DNA of 64,000 nt from Novispirillum itersonii (GTDB lineage Bacteria > Pseudomonadota > Alphaproteobacteria > Rhodospirillales > Rhodospirillaceae), in NCBI RefSeq assembly GCF_014205675.1, contig NZ_JACIIX010000011.1:124001-188000 (forward strand), read 5' to 3'. Positions 36,909 through 44,532 of the stretch are shown piece after piece. Made by a program: the position numbers and the translations under genes. Below the pieces are notes generated by a model. It did no database searches and was not told where the DNA came from. It worked only from the letters and a program-made list of their open reading frames with translations. The stretch's first letter is position 1. Every line of letters begins with the position of its first letter.

Positions 36909-36925
36909 TTCAAGAGGCGTGCCAG
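36909..36925 (-). promoter_or_regulatory. Sigma54-type promoter of glnK-amtB
   Basis: Read leftward: CTGGCACG-CCTC-TTGAA. The -24 element is a full match and the GG-N10-G spacing is exact; the -12 element has GA instead of GC. It is about 110 bp before glnK. The remaining part of the 350-bp gap up to purU is AT-rich and probably holds enhancer sites, but I cannot point to a clear NtrC site. Confidence 0.7.
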
Positions 36926-37094
36926 TTTCATTAAGTATCTGTTTTTAAAAAACTAAATGACAAATCGACGCCCCGCCCACCCCTCTGCTTAAAAAATATG
37001 CATAAAAAACAGACATTCCCCCTGCCCGAATCTTTTGCAACGCAACAGAATGCCTCCCTTTTCAGCAAATACCCTTTCCGATCGCCGCAGCCAT

Positions 37095-37120
37095 GAAAAA
37101 AGGGGCCATAAAGGCCCCTT
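37095..37120 (-). terminator. Intrinsic terminator of purU
   Basis: AAGGGGCC (37100-37107) pairs with GGCCCCTT (37113-37120). Read leftward it is followed by a run of T. Confidence 0.85.
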
Positions 37121-37149
37121 GTCTTCAACCACAGCGTCCGATGCTCCGC

Positions 37150-38025
37150 TCAGCGGAACACCACCGTCTTGGTGCCGTTCAGAATCACCCGGCCCTCAAC
37201 ATGCCAGCGCACGGCCCGCGACAGCACCACGGTTTCAATATCCCGTCCGGTTCGGACCAGACTGTCGACGGTGAAGGTATGGTCCACCCGCTCCACACCC
37301 TGCTCAATGATCGGGCCTTCGTCCAGATCGCGGGTGACGTAATGGGCGGTGGCCCCGATGATCTTCACCCCCCGGGCATGGGCCTGCTGATAGGGCTTGG
37401 CCCCCTTGAAGCTCGGCAGGAAGGAATGGTGGATGTTAATCGCCCGGCCCGACAGTGCTTCGCACAGGTCAGTGGACAGGATCTGCATGTAGCGGGCCAG
37501 CACCAGCAGGTCGGCACCACTGTCCCGGAACAGGCTCAGGATCTGGCCTTCCTGTTCCGCCTTGGTCGCCTTGGTGACCGGCAGGTGATGGAACGGAATG
37601 CCGTGCCACTCCACCAGATCGCGGAAGTCCTCGTGATTGGAGATCACGCCCGGAATGTCGATCGGCAGCTGACCGCTGCGCCAGCTGTGCAGCAGGTCAT
37701 TCAGGCAGTGGCCGAACTTCGACACCGCAATCAGCACCTTGGGGCGGACACTCATGTCCTTCATCACCCAGTCCATGCCGAAGCGGTCGCCGATCAGGGC
37801 AAATCCGGCCTTCAGCTTGTCGATCTGCGGGAACCGGGCCCCGCCGGAGCGGAAGGTGGTGCGCATGAAAAACAGGCCGGTATCGGCGTCACTGAAGTGG
37901 GAGCTTTCGGTGATAAAGGCTTCGTTCTCGGCCAGAAAACCGGACACCGCCGCGACGATACCCATGGCATCGGGGCATTTGATGGTCAGAAGATACTGCG
38001 GGGTTTCAGCCGGAAAAGCAGACAT
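37150..38025 (-). CDS. purU: Formyltetrahydrofolate deformylase
   Basis: 291 residues. It hydrolyses 10-formyl-THF to formate and THF, balancing one-carbon pools. An N-terminal ACT domain (about 10-85: LTIKCPDAMGIVAAVSGFLA) precedes the formyl-transferase-like catalytic domain. The active-site segments NIHHSFLPSFKGAKPY and HYVTRDLDEGPIIEQ are intact. Single gene with its own terminator. Confidence 0.95.
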   Translation of the reverse strand: MSAFPAETPQYLLTIKCPDAMGIVAAVSGFLAENEAFITESSHFSDADTGLFFMRTTFRSGGARFPQIDKLKAGFALIGDRFGMDWVMKDMSVRPKVLIAVSKFGHCLNDLLHSWRSGQLPIDIPGVISNHEDFRDLVEWHGIPFHHLPVTKATKAEQEGQILSLFRDSGADLLVLARYMQILSTDLCEALSGRAINIHHSFLPSFKGAKPYQQAHARGVKIIGATAHYVTRDLDEGPIIEQGVERVDHTFTVDSLVRTGRDIETVVLSRAVRWHVEGRVILNGTKTVVFR

Positions 38026-38269
38026 AGCGTCGATCCATCATCACAGAACAGGGACATCCGGAAGGCCGGGGTCGCCGCGAGTCGGCCACCTGCCAAGGCA
38101 CATCCAATAAAAACAATATGTTGCCGGAAAACCGGCCCCGCGCATGGTAATCCGTTCCCCCGGCACGTCAAGAGACTGCGCGCACAAAGGGCATACCCCC
38201 ATGCCGGAAGGCCATGGAGCGGATAAACCGGACTGTCAGGAGCGGTCCGTCAGCGCCGGAGCTGGAAAT

Positions 38270-38354
38270 TGGTGGGGGTGGAGGGACTCGAACCCACACT
38301 CCTTGCGGAACACGATTTTGAGTCGCGCGCGTCTACCAATTCCGCCACACCCCC
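38270..38354 (-). tRNA. tRNA-Leu (anticodon CAA)
   Basis: 85-base class II tRNA starting GGGGGTGTGGCGGAATTGG and ending with encoded CCA. Anticodon stem CGCGA/TCGTG around loop CTCAAAA gives anticodon CAA (reads TTG). A variable arm follows and the T arm is GGTTCGAGTCC. The acceptor stem GGGGGTG/CACCCCC is perfect. Confidence 0.96.
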
Positions 38355-38555
38355 GGAAGACAGATCCGGCGCTGACGAGGCGCATAGTCATAATGACATT
38401 CTCCGCCGCCGCCAAGCGGAATCTGCCATTGCCACCATCCCACCCTATTCAGCGGATTTTTCGATCCACTGCGGTGCCCTCTTGCAAATCAGGGGCTTTT
38501 TCCCAACTGTCAGGGCAGACTTTCCTTCTGCCCCGGCTCAGGACACCCCCGGATC

Positions 38556-39056
38556 ATGATTTTGTCCCTGTTGCAGCCCCGCCGTCCGTTTTTCCTGCTG
38601 GTGGCGGCAGTCTGCCTGACGGCCCTGTCCTCCGTGCTGATCAGCCAGTATGGCTTTGACCTGAACCCCTGCATCCTGTGCCTGTACGAGCGCATTCCCT
38701 ATGTCACCGCCGGACTGACCGCACTGGCGATGGCCCTGCTGCCGACCTCGCCGCGCCTGCGCCGCTTCGGCCTGCTGCTGATCGGCCTCAGCTTTGCCGC
38801 CAACAGCGCGCTGGGGTTCTATCATGTCGGGGTGGAACAGCACTGGTGGACCAACCCCGGCTGCACCGGCGGCCCGCTGACCTCGGTCAGTCTGGCCGAC
38901 ATGCAGTCCGCCCTGCTAAAACCGGTCCGCCCGGCCTGCGATGACGTACAATGGAGTCTGTTCGGCATCACGCTGGCGGGCTATAACCTGCTGCTGTCGC
39001 TGGCGATGACCGCCCTGACCGCCGTGACCGCCGTGGCCGGACGGAAATCCGCCTGA
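38556..39056 (+). CDS. dsbB: Disulfide bond formation protein DsbB
   Basis: 166-residue, four-helix inner-membrane quinone reductase that re-oxidises DsbA. The first periplasmic loop has the Cys39-x-x-Cys42 pair (NPCILCLYERIP) and the second loop has cysteines in NPGCTGG and PACDDVQWSLFG. It is 56 bp upstream of coq7; both relate to quinone use, though a shared transcript is only inferred. Confidence 0.9.
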   Translation: MILSLLQPRRPFFLLVAAVCLTALSSVLISQYGFDLNPCILCLYERIPYVTAGLTALAMALLPTSPRLRRFGLLLIGLSFAANSALGFYHVGVEQHWWTNPGCTGGPLTSVSLADMQSALLKPVRPACDDVQWSLFGITLAGYNLLLSLAMTALTAVTAVAGRKSA

Positions 39057-39112
39057 GCCTGAGTCCCGCCCCGCGCCTCCCGTTTTCCGCGCTCTCGCTT
39101 CAGGAGTCCGTC

Positions 39113-39718
39113 ATGACCGATCTGACGCTTCCCGCCGCCCCGGATACCACGGACACACCGGCCCGCCCGTCGGTGACCGCCGGAAACCGCATTCCCGGTG
39201 ACCTGACACGGGAGCAGCTTCTGGACCGGATCATGCGGGTCAACCATGCCGGGGAATACGGCGCGGTGCGGATTTATCAGGGCCAGCTGGCGGTGATCGG
39301 CCGGGGCCAGCACGGCAAAACCGTGCAGCACATGCTGGAACAGGAAGTGGTCCACAAGGAATACTTCCAGAAGGCCATCGGCGAGCGGCAGGGCCGCCCG
39401 ACCGTACTGCAACCGGTGTGGCATGTCGCCGGGTGGATGCTGGGAGCGGGGACCGCCCTGCTCGGCGAACGGGCCGCCATGGCCTGCACCGTCGCCGTCG
39501 AGGAAGCCATCGACGACCATTACCGCGAACAGGCGGAACAGCTGGGCGACGACGAAGCGGAGCTGCGGGAGACCATCGAACGCTTCCGCGCCGAAGAGCT
39601 GGAACACCGCGATATCGGCTATGAGAATGGTGCCGAACAGGCCCCGGCCTACCCGCTGCTGCACGCCGCGGTCAAGTCGGGCACCCGATTCGCCATCTGG
39701 CTGTCGGAGCGGATCTGA
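39113..39718 (+). CDS. coq7: Demethoxyubiquinone hydroxylase family protein
   Basis: 201-residue Coq7 di-iron monooxygenase acting late in ubiquinone synthesis. The carboxylate-bridged di-iron ligands are visible: MRVNHAGEYGAV, EQEVVHKEYF (ExxH), AVEEAIDDHY and RAEELEHRDIG (ExxH). A good Shine-Dalgarno (AGGAG) precedes the ATG. A large hairpin terminator follows. Confidence 0.93.
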   Translation: MTDLTLPAAPDTTDTPARPSVTAGNRIPGDLTREQLLDRIMRVNHAGEYGAVRIYQGQLAVIGRGQHGKTVQHMLEQEVVHKEYFQKAIGERQGRPTVLQPVWHVAGWMLGAGTALLGERAAMACTVAVEEAIDDHYREQAEQLGDDEAELRETIERFRAEELEHRDIGYENGAEQAPAYPLLHAAVKSGTRFAIWLSERI

Positions 39719-39768
39719 CACCCCCTCCTCCGGCCACCGGATTCATGGTCCGGAATTATGACCGTTCT

Positions 39769-39811
39769 AAAAACCCCTCTGCTGCCCTGTCAGGCACTTG
39801 AGGGGTTTTTT
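39769..39811. terminator. Terminator after coq7
   Basis: AAAACCCCTC (39770-39779) pairs with GAGGGGTTTT (39800-39809) around a 20-base loop, with T on both outer sides, so it can act in either direction. Confidence 0.8.
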
Positions 39812-39864
39812 ATACAGAGAACCGTCATATTGTTTTCTGTCCGGCCAACACCGGGGCAACGGAT

Positions 39865-40176
39865 TTGCCGCAGAGGCGTTTCCGCGCCATGATGATCCCA
39901 TCAGCGTACCAATGACCTGCCCCACAAAACCGACCCCCGGACCTTTCCCCTCCGGCGGCTTCGCGGGCGGTGAGACACAGATCTGATGCGCCTGCCTGAC
40001 GGTTGCGTCCTCCCGGCAGGCGGGCACGGATCAGGATGACGATGCAGACGGTTTCCCTCCACCGGGAGCGGCTTGGCCTTCAAGGCCGACCCGGCGCGGC
40101 CTTTCCATCCCCCCCTGCGCAAATGCCGCGCCGATCCTCCCGAAACTGCCCCCGGCCTGTCCGGGGGTTCTTTTTT
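39865..40176 (+). ncRNA. Candidate small RNA ending at an otherwise unexplained terminator
   Basis: A strong intrinsic terminator, CCCCCGG-cctgt-CCGGGGG plus TTCTTTTTT, lies at 40149-40176 on the plus strand. The nearest plus-strand gene upstream, coq7, already has its own terminator. A weak promoter-like pair TTGCCG (39865) / CATGAT (39888) with 17-bp spacing could start a transcript of about 275 bases. A GCCTGCC/GGCAGGC hairpin lies inside (about 39991-40022). No convincing protein reading frame covers the stretch. I could not match 6S, SRP, tmRNA or RNase P RNA. This 690-bp gap otherwise holds only the hairpin at 40278. Confidence 0.4.
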
Positions 40177-40277
40177 GGGCTGCCCAACTCTGATGCACCG
40201 GCGCGCCTGCCTGAACGCTCCGCCCCAAAACACTCCCCCAAAAACGCCCCACCCCAAAACGCCCCGCCTGAAATGCA

Positions 40278-40307
40278 GCAAGCCCCGCCGGGGAGGGCGG
40301 GGCTTGC
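40278..40307. terminator. Perfect 12-bp hairpin downstream of hpf
   Basis: GCAAGCCCCGCC pairs with GGCGGGGCTTGC around a 6-base loop. It has no T-run but lies 100 bp past the hpf stop and is the best candidate for its 3' end. Confidence 0.5.
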
Positions 40308-40407
40308 GGGAGGATCGGTCCGCTTGGCCGGGGTATCCGGCCTGATCGGAAATCTCCGTCAGAATGGTTCGGCACGGCGGACCCAGGGTCCGGTTGCCGG
40401 GAAACCC

Positions 40408-40743
40408 TTAGCGGCGACGGTCGACGTAAGTCTTGACCTGACGCTCCATCGCGTCAAAGGCATCGCGCAGGGCCACACCGATGTCGTCATGATGTTCCCC
40501 GTTCTTCGGGTCGCGCTTGACGATCAGGGTATCACCGGGCACCGACACGTCGATGGTGACGTGGAACGGCTCGCCTTTCAGGGTATTGACAGCGTTGTTC
40601 CTGTGCTGCTTTTCAACCGCGACGCGGCAGCTGATGATGTCAGAGCAGAACTGCTCCAGCTTGGCCAGCTTTTCATGCACGCGTTGCACAACAGCGTCCG
40701 AATGATCGACGCCATGGAACGAAACCTGGACGGGAATTTGCAT
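40408..40743 (-). CDS. hpf: Ribosome hibernation promoting factor, short form
   Basis: 111-residue HPF/RaiA-type protein (MQIPVQVSFHGVDHSDAV ... YVDRRR). It binds the 30S subunit and inactivates ribosomes in stationary phase. It ends after the single HPF domain and lacks the C-terminal dimerisation domain of the long form that is common in alphaproteobacteria. GGGAG precedes the ATG. It is not next to rpoN, the frequent partner. The 220 bp upstream contain no recognised gene. Confidence 0.88.
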   Translation of the reverse strand: MQIPVQVSFHGVDHSDAVVQRVHEKLAKLEQFCSDIISCRVAVEKQHRNNAVNTLKGEPFHVTIDVSVPGDTLIVKRDPKNGEHHDDIGVALRDAFDAMERQVKTYVDRRR

Positions 40744-40965
40744 AAAGGCTCTCCCTTGTCTTTTGCAAGAGACGATGTTTTGCTTGAGGCGGTGTTCCGC
40801 CGGACCCGGACCTACCTTGTGAAAGCGCCTCAGGGCCTGCTTCGCGAAAGTCCGGGGGAGAGGCGAAGTGTCTTCCTGAAGACAAGGTCATTCTCTCGCT
40901 TTTACCCCCGTCATGCAACCGTTGCCGACATCTAAGCTAAAGATTTTCCTCTTGCTTTTTGATTT

Positions 40966-40993
40966 CTTGAACTTCCCCGCCGTTGTCCCATAT
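40966..40993 (+). promoter_or_regulatory. Sigma32 (heat-shock) type promoter of htpG
   Basis: CTTGAA (40966-40971) and TCCCATAT (40986-40993) with a 14-bp spacer match the RpoH consensus CTTGAA-N13-15-CCCCATNT closely. It is about 150 bp before htpG. Confidence 0.8.
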
Positions 40994-41142
40994 GGTGCGG
41001 CTGCGGTGGTGTGCCGGTCCGGAGCGGGCCGGGCATCCGCTGCGCCGCAGTCCGGCCTGCCGGGCCGGAGGCCGTTTCATGGCTCCGCCCCCGCCGCCTG
41101 CGGTAACGTCCTGTCCCGCTTCCTGCAAGAGGATCATGGATC

Positions 41143-43011
41143 ATGTCCGCCGAGACGCTGACCTTTCAGGCCGAAGTGGCCAAACTGCTCGATATCGTCG
41201 TCAATGCCCTGTATTCCCAGCGCGAGATTTTCCTCCGCGAGCTGATTTCCAACGCATCGGACGCCTGCGACAAGCTGCGCTACGCCGCGCTGACCGAACC
41301 GGCCCTGATCGCCGGGGATGCCGACCTGCGCATCACCCTGCGGCTGGACAAGGATGCGAAGACCCTGACCATTGCCGATAACGGCATCGGGATGGACCGG
41401 GACGACCTGATCAACAACCTCGGCACCATCGCCCGCTCCGGCACCGCCGAGTTCCTGAAGGGACTGGGCGGCGACGCCCGTAAGGATGTCAGCCAGATCG
41501 GCCAGTTCGGCGTCGGCTTCTACTCCGCCTTCATGGTGGCGTCACAGGTCGAGGTCCACACCCGCAAGGCCGGTGGCGAACACGGCTGGTGCTGGAGCAG
41601 CGACGGCAAGGGCGGCTTCACCATCACCGAGGATGCCGACGCCCCCCGGGGTGCCCGCATCGTGCTGCATCTGAAGGACGACGCCGCCGAGTTCCTCGAC
41701 GTCTGGCGTCTGCGCCAGGTGGTGAAGACGTATTCCGACCACATCGGCCTGCCGGTCGTTCTGCTGGGCGGTGAAGACGGCACCGGCGCGGACGAGACCC
41801 TCAATCAGGCTTCGGCCCTGTGGACCCGCTCCCGCTCCGAAGTGACCGAGGAGCAGTATAAAGAGTTCTACCACCACGTCGGCCATGCCTATGACGACCC
41901 GTGGCTGACCGTGCATTACCGCGCCGAAGGGGCGATCGAATACACCGGCCTGCTGTTCATCCCGACCCAGAAGCCGTTCGATCTGTTCCAGCCGGACCGC
42001 AAACAGCATGTAAAGCTGTACGTCAACCGGGTGTTCATCACCGATGACTGCGACGGCCTGCTGCCGCCGTATCTGCGCTTCGTGCGCGGGGTGGTCGACA
42101 GCGCCGACCTGCCGCTGAACGTCTCCCGCGAGATGCTCCAGCACAATCCGGTTCTGGCGAAAATCAAGACCGGTCTGGTCAAGCGCATCCTGTCCGACCT
42201 GAAGAAGAAGGCCGAGGATACCGACGCCTACGCCGCCTTCTGGGGCACCTTCGGCGCGGTGCTGAAGGAAGGCCTGTATGAGGACTTCGAACGTCGTGAT
42301 GACCTGCTGGCGCTGGCCCGTTTCCACAGCACCCACGGCGACGGTCTGGTCAGTCTGGAAGACTACGTCAGCCGGATGAAGGACGGGCAGGACGCCATTT
42401 ACTTCATCACCGGGGAATCGGTGGCGGCCCTGCGCAAGAGCCCGCAGCTGGAAGGCTACCTCGCCAAGGGCGTGGAAGTGCTGCTGCTGACCGACCCGAT
42501 TGACGAATTCTGGACCGGCCATGGTCTGCGCTGGAAGGAAAAGGCGTTTGAGTCGGTGGCACAGGGTGCCGCCAAACTGGACGCCATCAAGGCTGAAGAG
42601 CAGGCCGAGACGCCGGAACAGGCCCCGGCTGACCAGACCGATGCCCTGATTGCCCTGCTGAAGGGCACGCTGGGCGAGCGGGTGAAGGATGTGCGGGTGT
42701 CATCCCGCCTGACCGCCTCCGCCTGCTGTCTGGTTGCCGATGAAGGCCAGATGTCGATCCATCTGGAACGGCTGCTCCGCCAGCATCAGGGGCAGGACGC
42801 CGCCCCGGCGCGGGTGCTGGAGATCAACGCCGGTCATGGCACCATCAAGGCGCTGGCCGCCCGGGCCGCCGCCGAAACCACCAGCCCGGCGCTGGAGGAC
42901 ATGGCCTTCCTGCTGTTCGATCAGGCGCGGATTGTCGAAGGGGAGGCCCCGGCCGATCCGGTGGAGTTTGCCGCCCGCCTCAGCCGCCTGATGCAGGCCG
43001 GTCTGGTCTGA
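41143..43011 (+). CDS. htpG: Molecular chaperone HtpG (Hsp90)
   Basis: 622-residue bacterial Hsp90. The GHKL ATPase domain has the N-terminal EVAKLLDIVVNALYSQREIF, then LISNASDACDKLRY, DNGIGM, and QFGVGFYSAFMV. Middle domain: the RGVVDSADLPLNVSREMLQ segment with the catalytic Arg. The C-terminal dimerisation domain completes it. It acts as an ATP-dependent cytosolic chaperone. A sigma32-type promoter upstream and a terminator downstream make it a monocistronic heat-shock gene. Confidence 0.97.
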   Translation: MSAETLTFQAEVAKLLDIVVNALYSQREIFLRELISNASDACDKLRYAALTEPALIAGDADLRITLRLDKDAKTLTIADNGIGMDRDDLINNLGTIARSGTAEFLKGLGGDARKDVSQIGQFGVGFYSAFMVASQVEVHTRKAGGEHGWCWSSDGKGGFTITEDADAPRGARIVLHLKDDAAEFLDVWRLRQVVKTYSDHIGLPVVLLGGEDGTGADETLNQASALWTRSRSEVTEEQYKEFYHHVGHAYDDPWLTVHYRAEGAIEYTGLLFIPTQKPFDLFQPDRKQHVKLYVNRVFITDDCDGLLPPYLRFVRGVVDSADLPLNVSREMLQHNPVLAKIKTGLVKRILSDLKKKAEDTDAYAAFWGTFGAVLKEGLYEDFERRDDLLALARFHSTHGDGLVSLEDYVSRMKDGQDAIYFITGESVAALRKSPQLEGYLAKGVEVLLLTDPIDEFWTGHGLRWKEKAFESVAQGAAKLDAIKAEEQAETPEQAPADQTDALIALLKGTLGERVKDVRVSSRLTASACCLVADEGQMSIHLERLLRQHQGQDAAPARVLEINAGHGTIKALAARAAAETTSPALEDMAFLLFDQARIVEGEAPADPVEFAARLSRLMQAGLV

Positions 43012-43039
43012 TCCAGCCCCCCGGTTCTGAAAAACGGTT

Positions 43040-43076
43040 AGCGGGCGGAGGGGCATCCTTCCGCCCGCTGTCTTTT
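43040..43076 (+). terminator. Intrinsic terminator after htpG
   Basis: AGCGGGCGGA (43040-43049) pairs with TCCGCCCGCT (43060-43069), followed by GTCTTTT. Confidence 0.88.
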
Positions 43077-43092
43077 CCGGCCCCGCCCTGCC

Positions 43093-44172
43093 TCAGGCCT
43101 CCGCCATCGCGTTTTCAGTCAACGGCTGACAGAAGGCGACGAAGCCTTTGGCCCGGTCCCCGGGCAGAATGTTTCCCGACAGCGGCCCAACGGTCATATC
43201 CACCCGCACCACCGCATCCTGCGCGGTGCGCAGGGTTTTGCGCACACGGTACGACCCGATCTGGCCCTCGGTCAGGGCCCGGTGCAGCAGGGCAACCCGC
43301 TCCCGGTCTTCCTCCACCGTATAGGGCAGCAGGGTCTCTCCGGCCAGATCGCGGGAGGAGCCGACCCCCAGCAGACGGCAGAACGACGGACTGGCCTCCA
43401 CCACCCGGGTTTCCGGATCCAGAAAGACAATACAGGCGGCATCCAGCGCCATCAGGCCGCTCAGGCGGCTGTCGGTGATCCGGCGCGACTGCTCCGCCTG
43501 ATCCCGGGCCGCCACCGCCCCGGCCACCTCGCGGTACCAGTCCATGCCGATACTCCACAGCATCGCCTGCGCCATCCACAGCTGCGCCAGCAGGATGCCG
43601 AGAAAATACCCCTGCTGCACCGGGCCGGACGACAGGAACGGCTGGGTCGCCGGATCCGGCATCGTCACCGCCAGCCAGACGCGGGACAGCATCATCGCCG
43701 CAAACACCGCATGCGGAACGATCAGCATGCGGGTCACGGTGCGGCAGCGGATGGCATCCCACACAATCAGCCCGGCAATCCCGGCACAGACCAGCGAAAT
43801 CAGGATGATCCGCCCCGGCAGCGACGGCAGGAGATAGGTCAGCCAGATCTGCAATCCCGCAACCGCCACCAGAACCGGCAACGCCCAGCCCCACGGGAAA
43901 ATCTGCCCGGTCAGGCGACGCAGGGACAGCCAGTGGCCGCCGTATCCGGCGACAATCAGCAGATTGGCGACGATATAGGTCAGGACATCCGGCGAAGCCC
44001 CCCGCACGGCGACCAGCGCGAACCCGGCCCCGAGCAGACATTCCGCCCAGGCCAGCGCCGACAGGCTGCCCCGGCGGTTGCTGACCCGCGACAACACCAC
44101 GCACAGCGCCGCACAGCCAAAGCTGACCAGCACAAGAACCAACAGCAGGGTCCGCAGATCCAGAATCGTCAT
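43093..44172 (-). CDS. Membrane protein with C-terminal PAS domain, no output domain
   Basis: 359 residues: about seven hydrophobic helices in the first 215 residues (for example RTLLLVLVLVSFGCAALCVV, LLAQLWMAQAMLWSIGM), a short coiled linker (VAARDQAEQSRRITDSRL) and a PAS domain (about 240-350; LDAACIVFLDPETRVVEASPSF in parts, LLGVGSS). It lacks a kinase, GGDEF or EAL domain, so any signal must be passed to a partner. Function unknown. Convergent with htpG. Confidence 0.75.
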   Translation of the reverse strand: MTILDLRTLLLVLVLVSFGCAALCVVLSRVSNRRGSLSALAWAECLLGAGFALVAVRGASPDVLTYIVANLLIVAGYGGHWLSLRRLTGQIFPWGWALPVLVAVAGLQIWLTYLLPSLPGRIILISLVCAGIAGLIVWDAIRCRTVTRMLIVPHAVFAAMMLSRVWLAVTMPDPATQPFLSSGPVQQGYFLGILLAQLWMAQAMLWSIGMDWYREVAGAVAARDQAEQSRRITDSRLSGLMALDAACIVFLDPETRVVEASPSFCRLLGVGSSRDLAGETLLPYTVEEDRERVALLHRALTEGQIGSYRVRKTLRTAQDAVVRVDMTVGPLSGNILPGDRAKGFVAFCQPLTENAMAEA

Positions 44173-44344
44173 CGCGCCGCACGCTGTCCTTCTTCATCCC
44201 CTTACCGGCCCCCCTGCGGGGCAGGACCCGGACCGCCCCCTCCTGCGGAGCAGGACCGTCTGTGCGGCTTGCGGGTTTGGCCGGTAATCATATGCCATCA
44301 TATGCTGTTCCCCCGGCCCTGTCCCCCCGGCTGGCGTAGTGCAT

Positions 44345-44360
44345 TGGAACTATAATTCCA
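44345..44360. other. Near-perfect palindrome between the PAS gene and the NAD regulator
   Basis: TGGAAC-TATA-ATTCCA has one mismatched pair in sixteen bases. It is about 173 bp before the PAS protein start on one side and 173 bp before the regulator start on the other. The rest of the 360-bp gap holds a repeated CATATG-rich stretch at 44289-44303 and no gene. Confidence 0.45.
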
Positions 44361-44532
44361 CCCCTATCTCCGCCCTTCGTCATAGAAACCATGCCCGACA
44401 CGACACAACCGGCGGGCAAAACCGCCCCTTGCCTGTCCGACCGCTTGCGGTAGGATGCGGCATCCCGGATAACAGAGACCAGCCGCCACAGCGCGGAAGC
44501 CCTATCCACCGCAGCAGGAGGCAGACCGGCCC

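Noticed and set aside
39900-40176. 6S RNA, SRP RNA, tmRNA or RNase P RNA
   Set aside because: I looked for the hallmark motifs of each, such as the SRP GGAAGG..AGCAGCC loop, and found none. It is kept only as an unnamed candidate.
40031-40375. 114-codon frame on the minus strand downstream of hpf
   Set aside because: Low-complexity Gly/Pro/Arg product over short C-rich repeats, no start signal.
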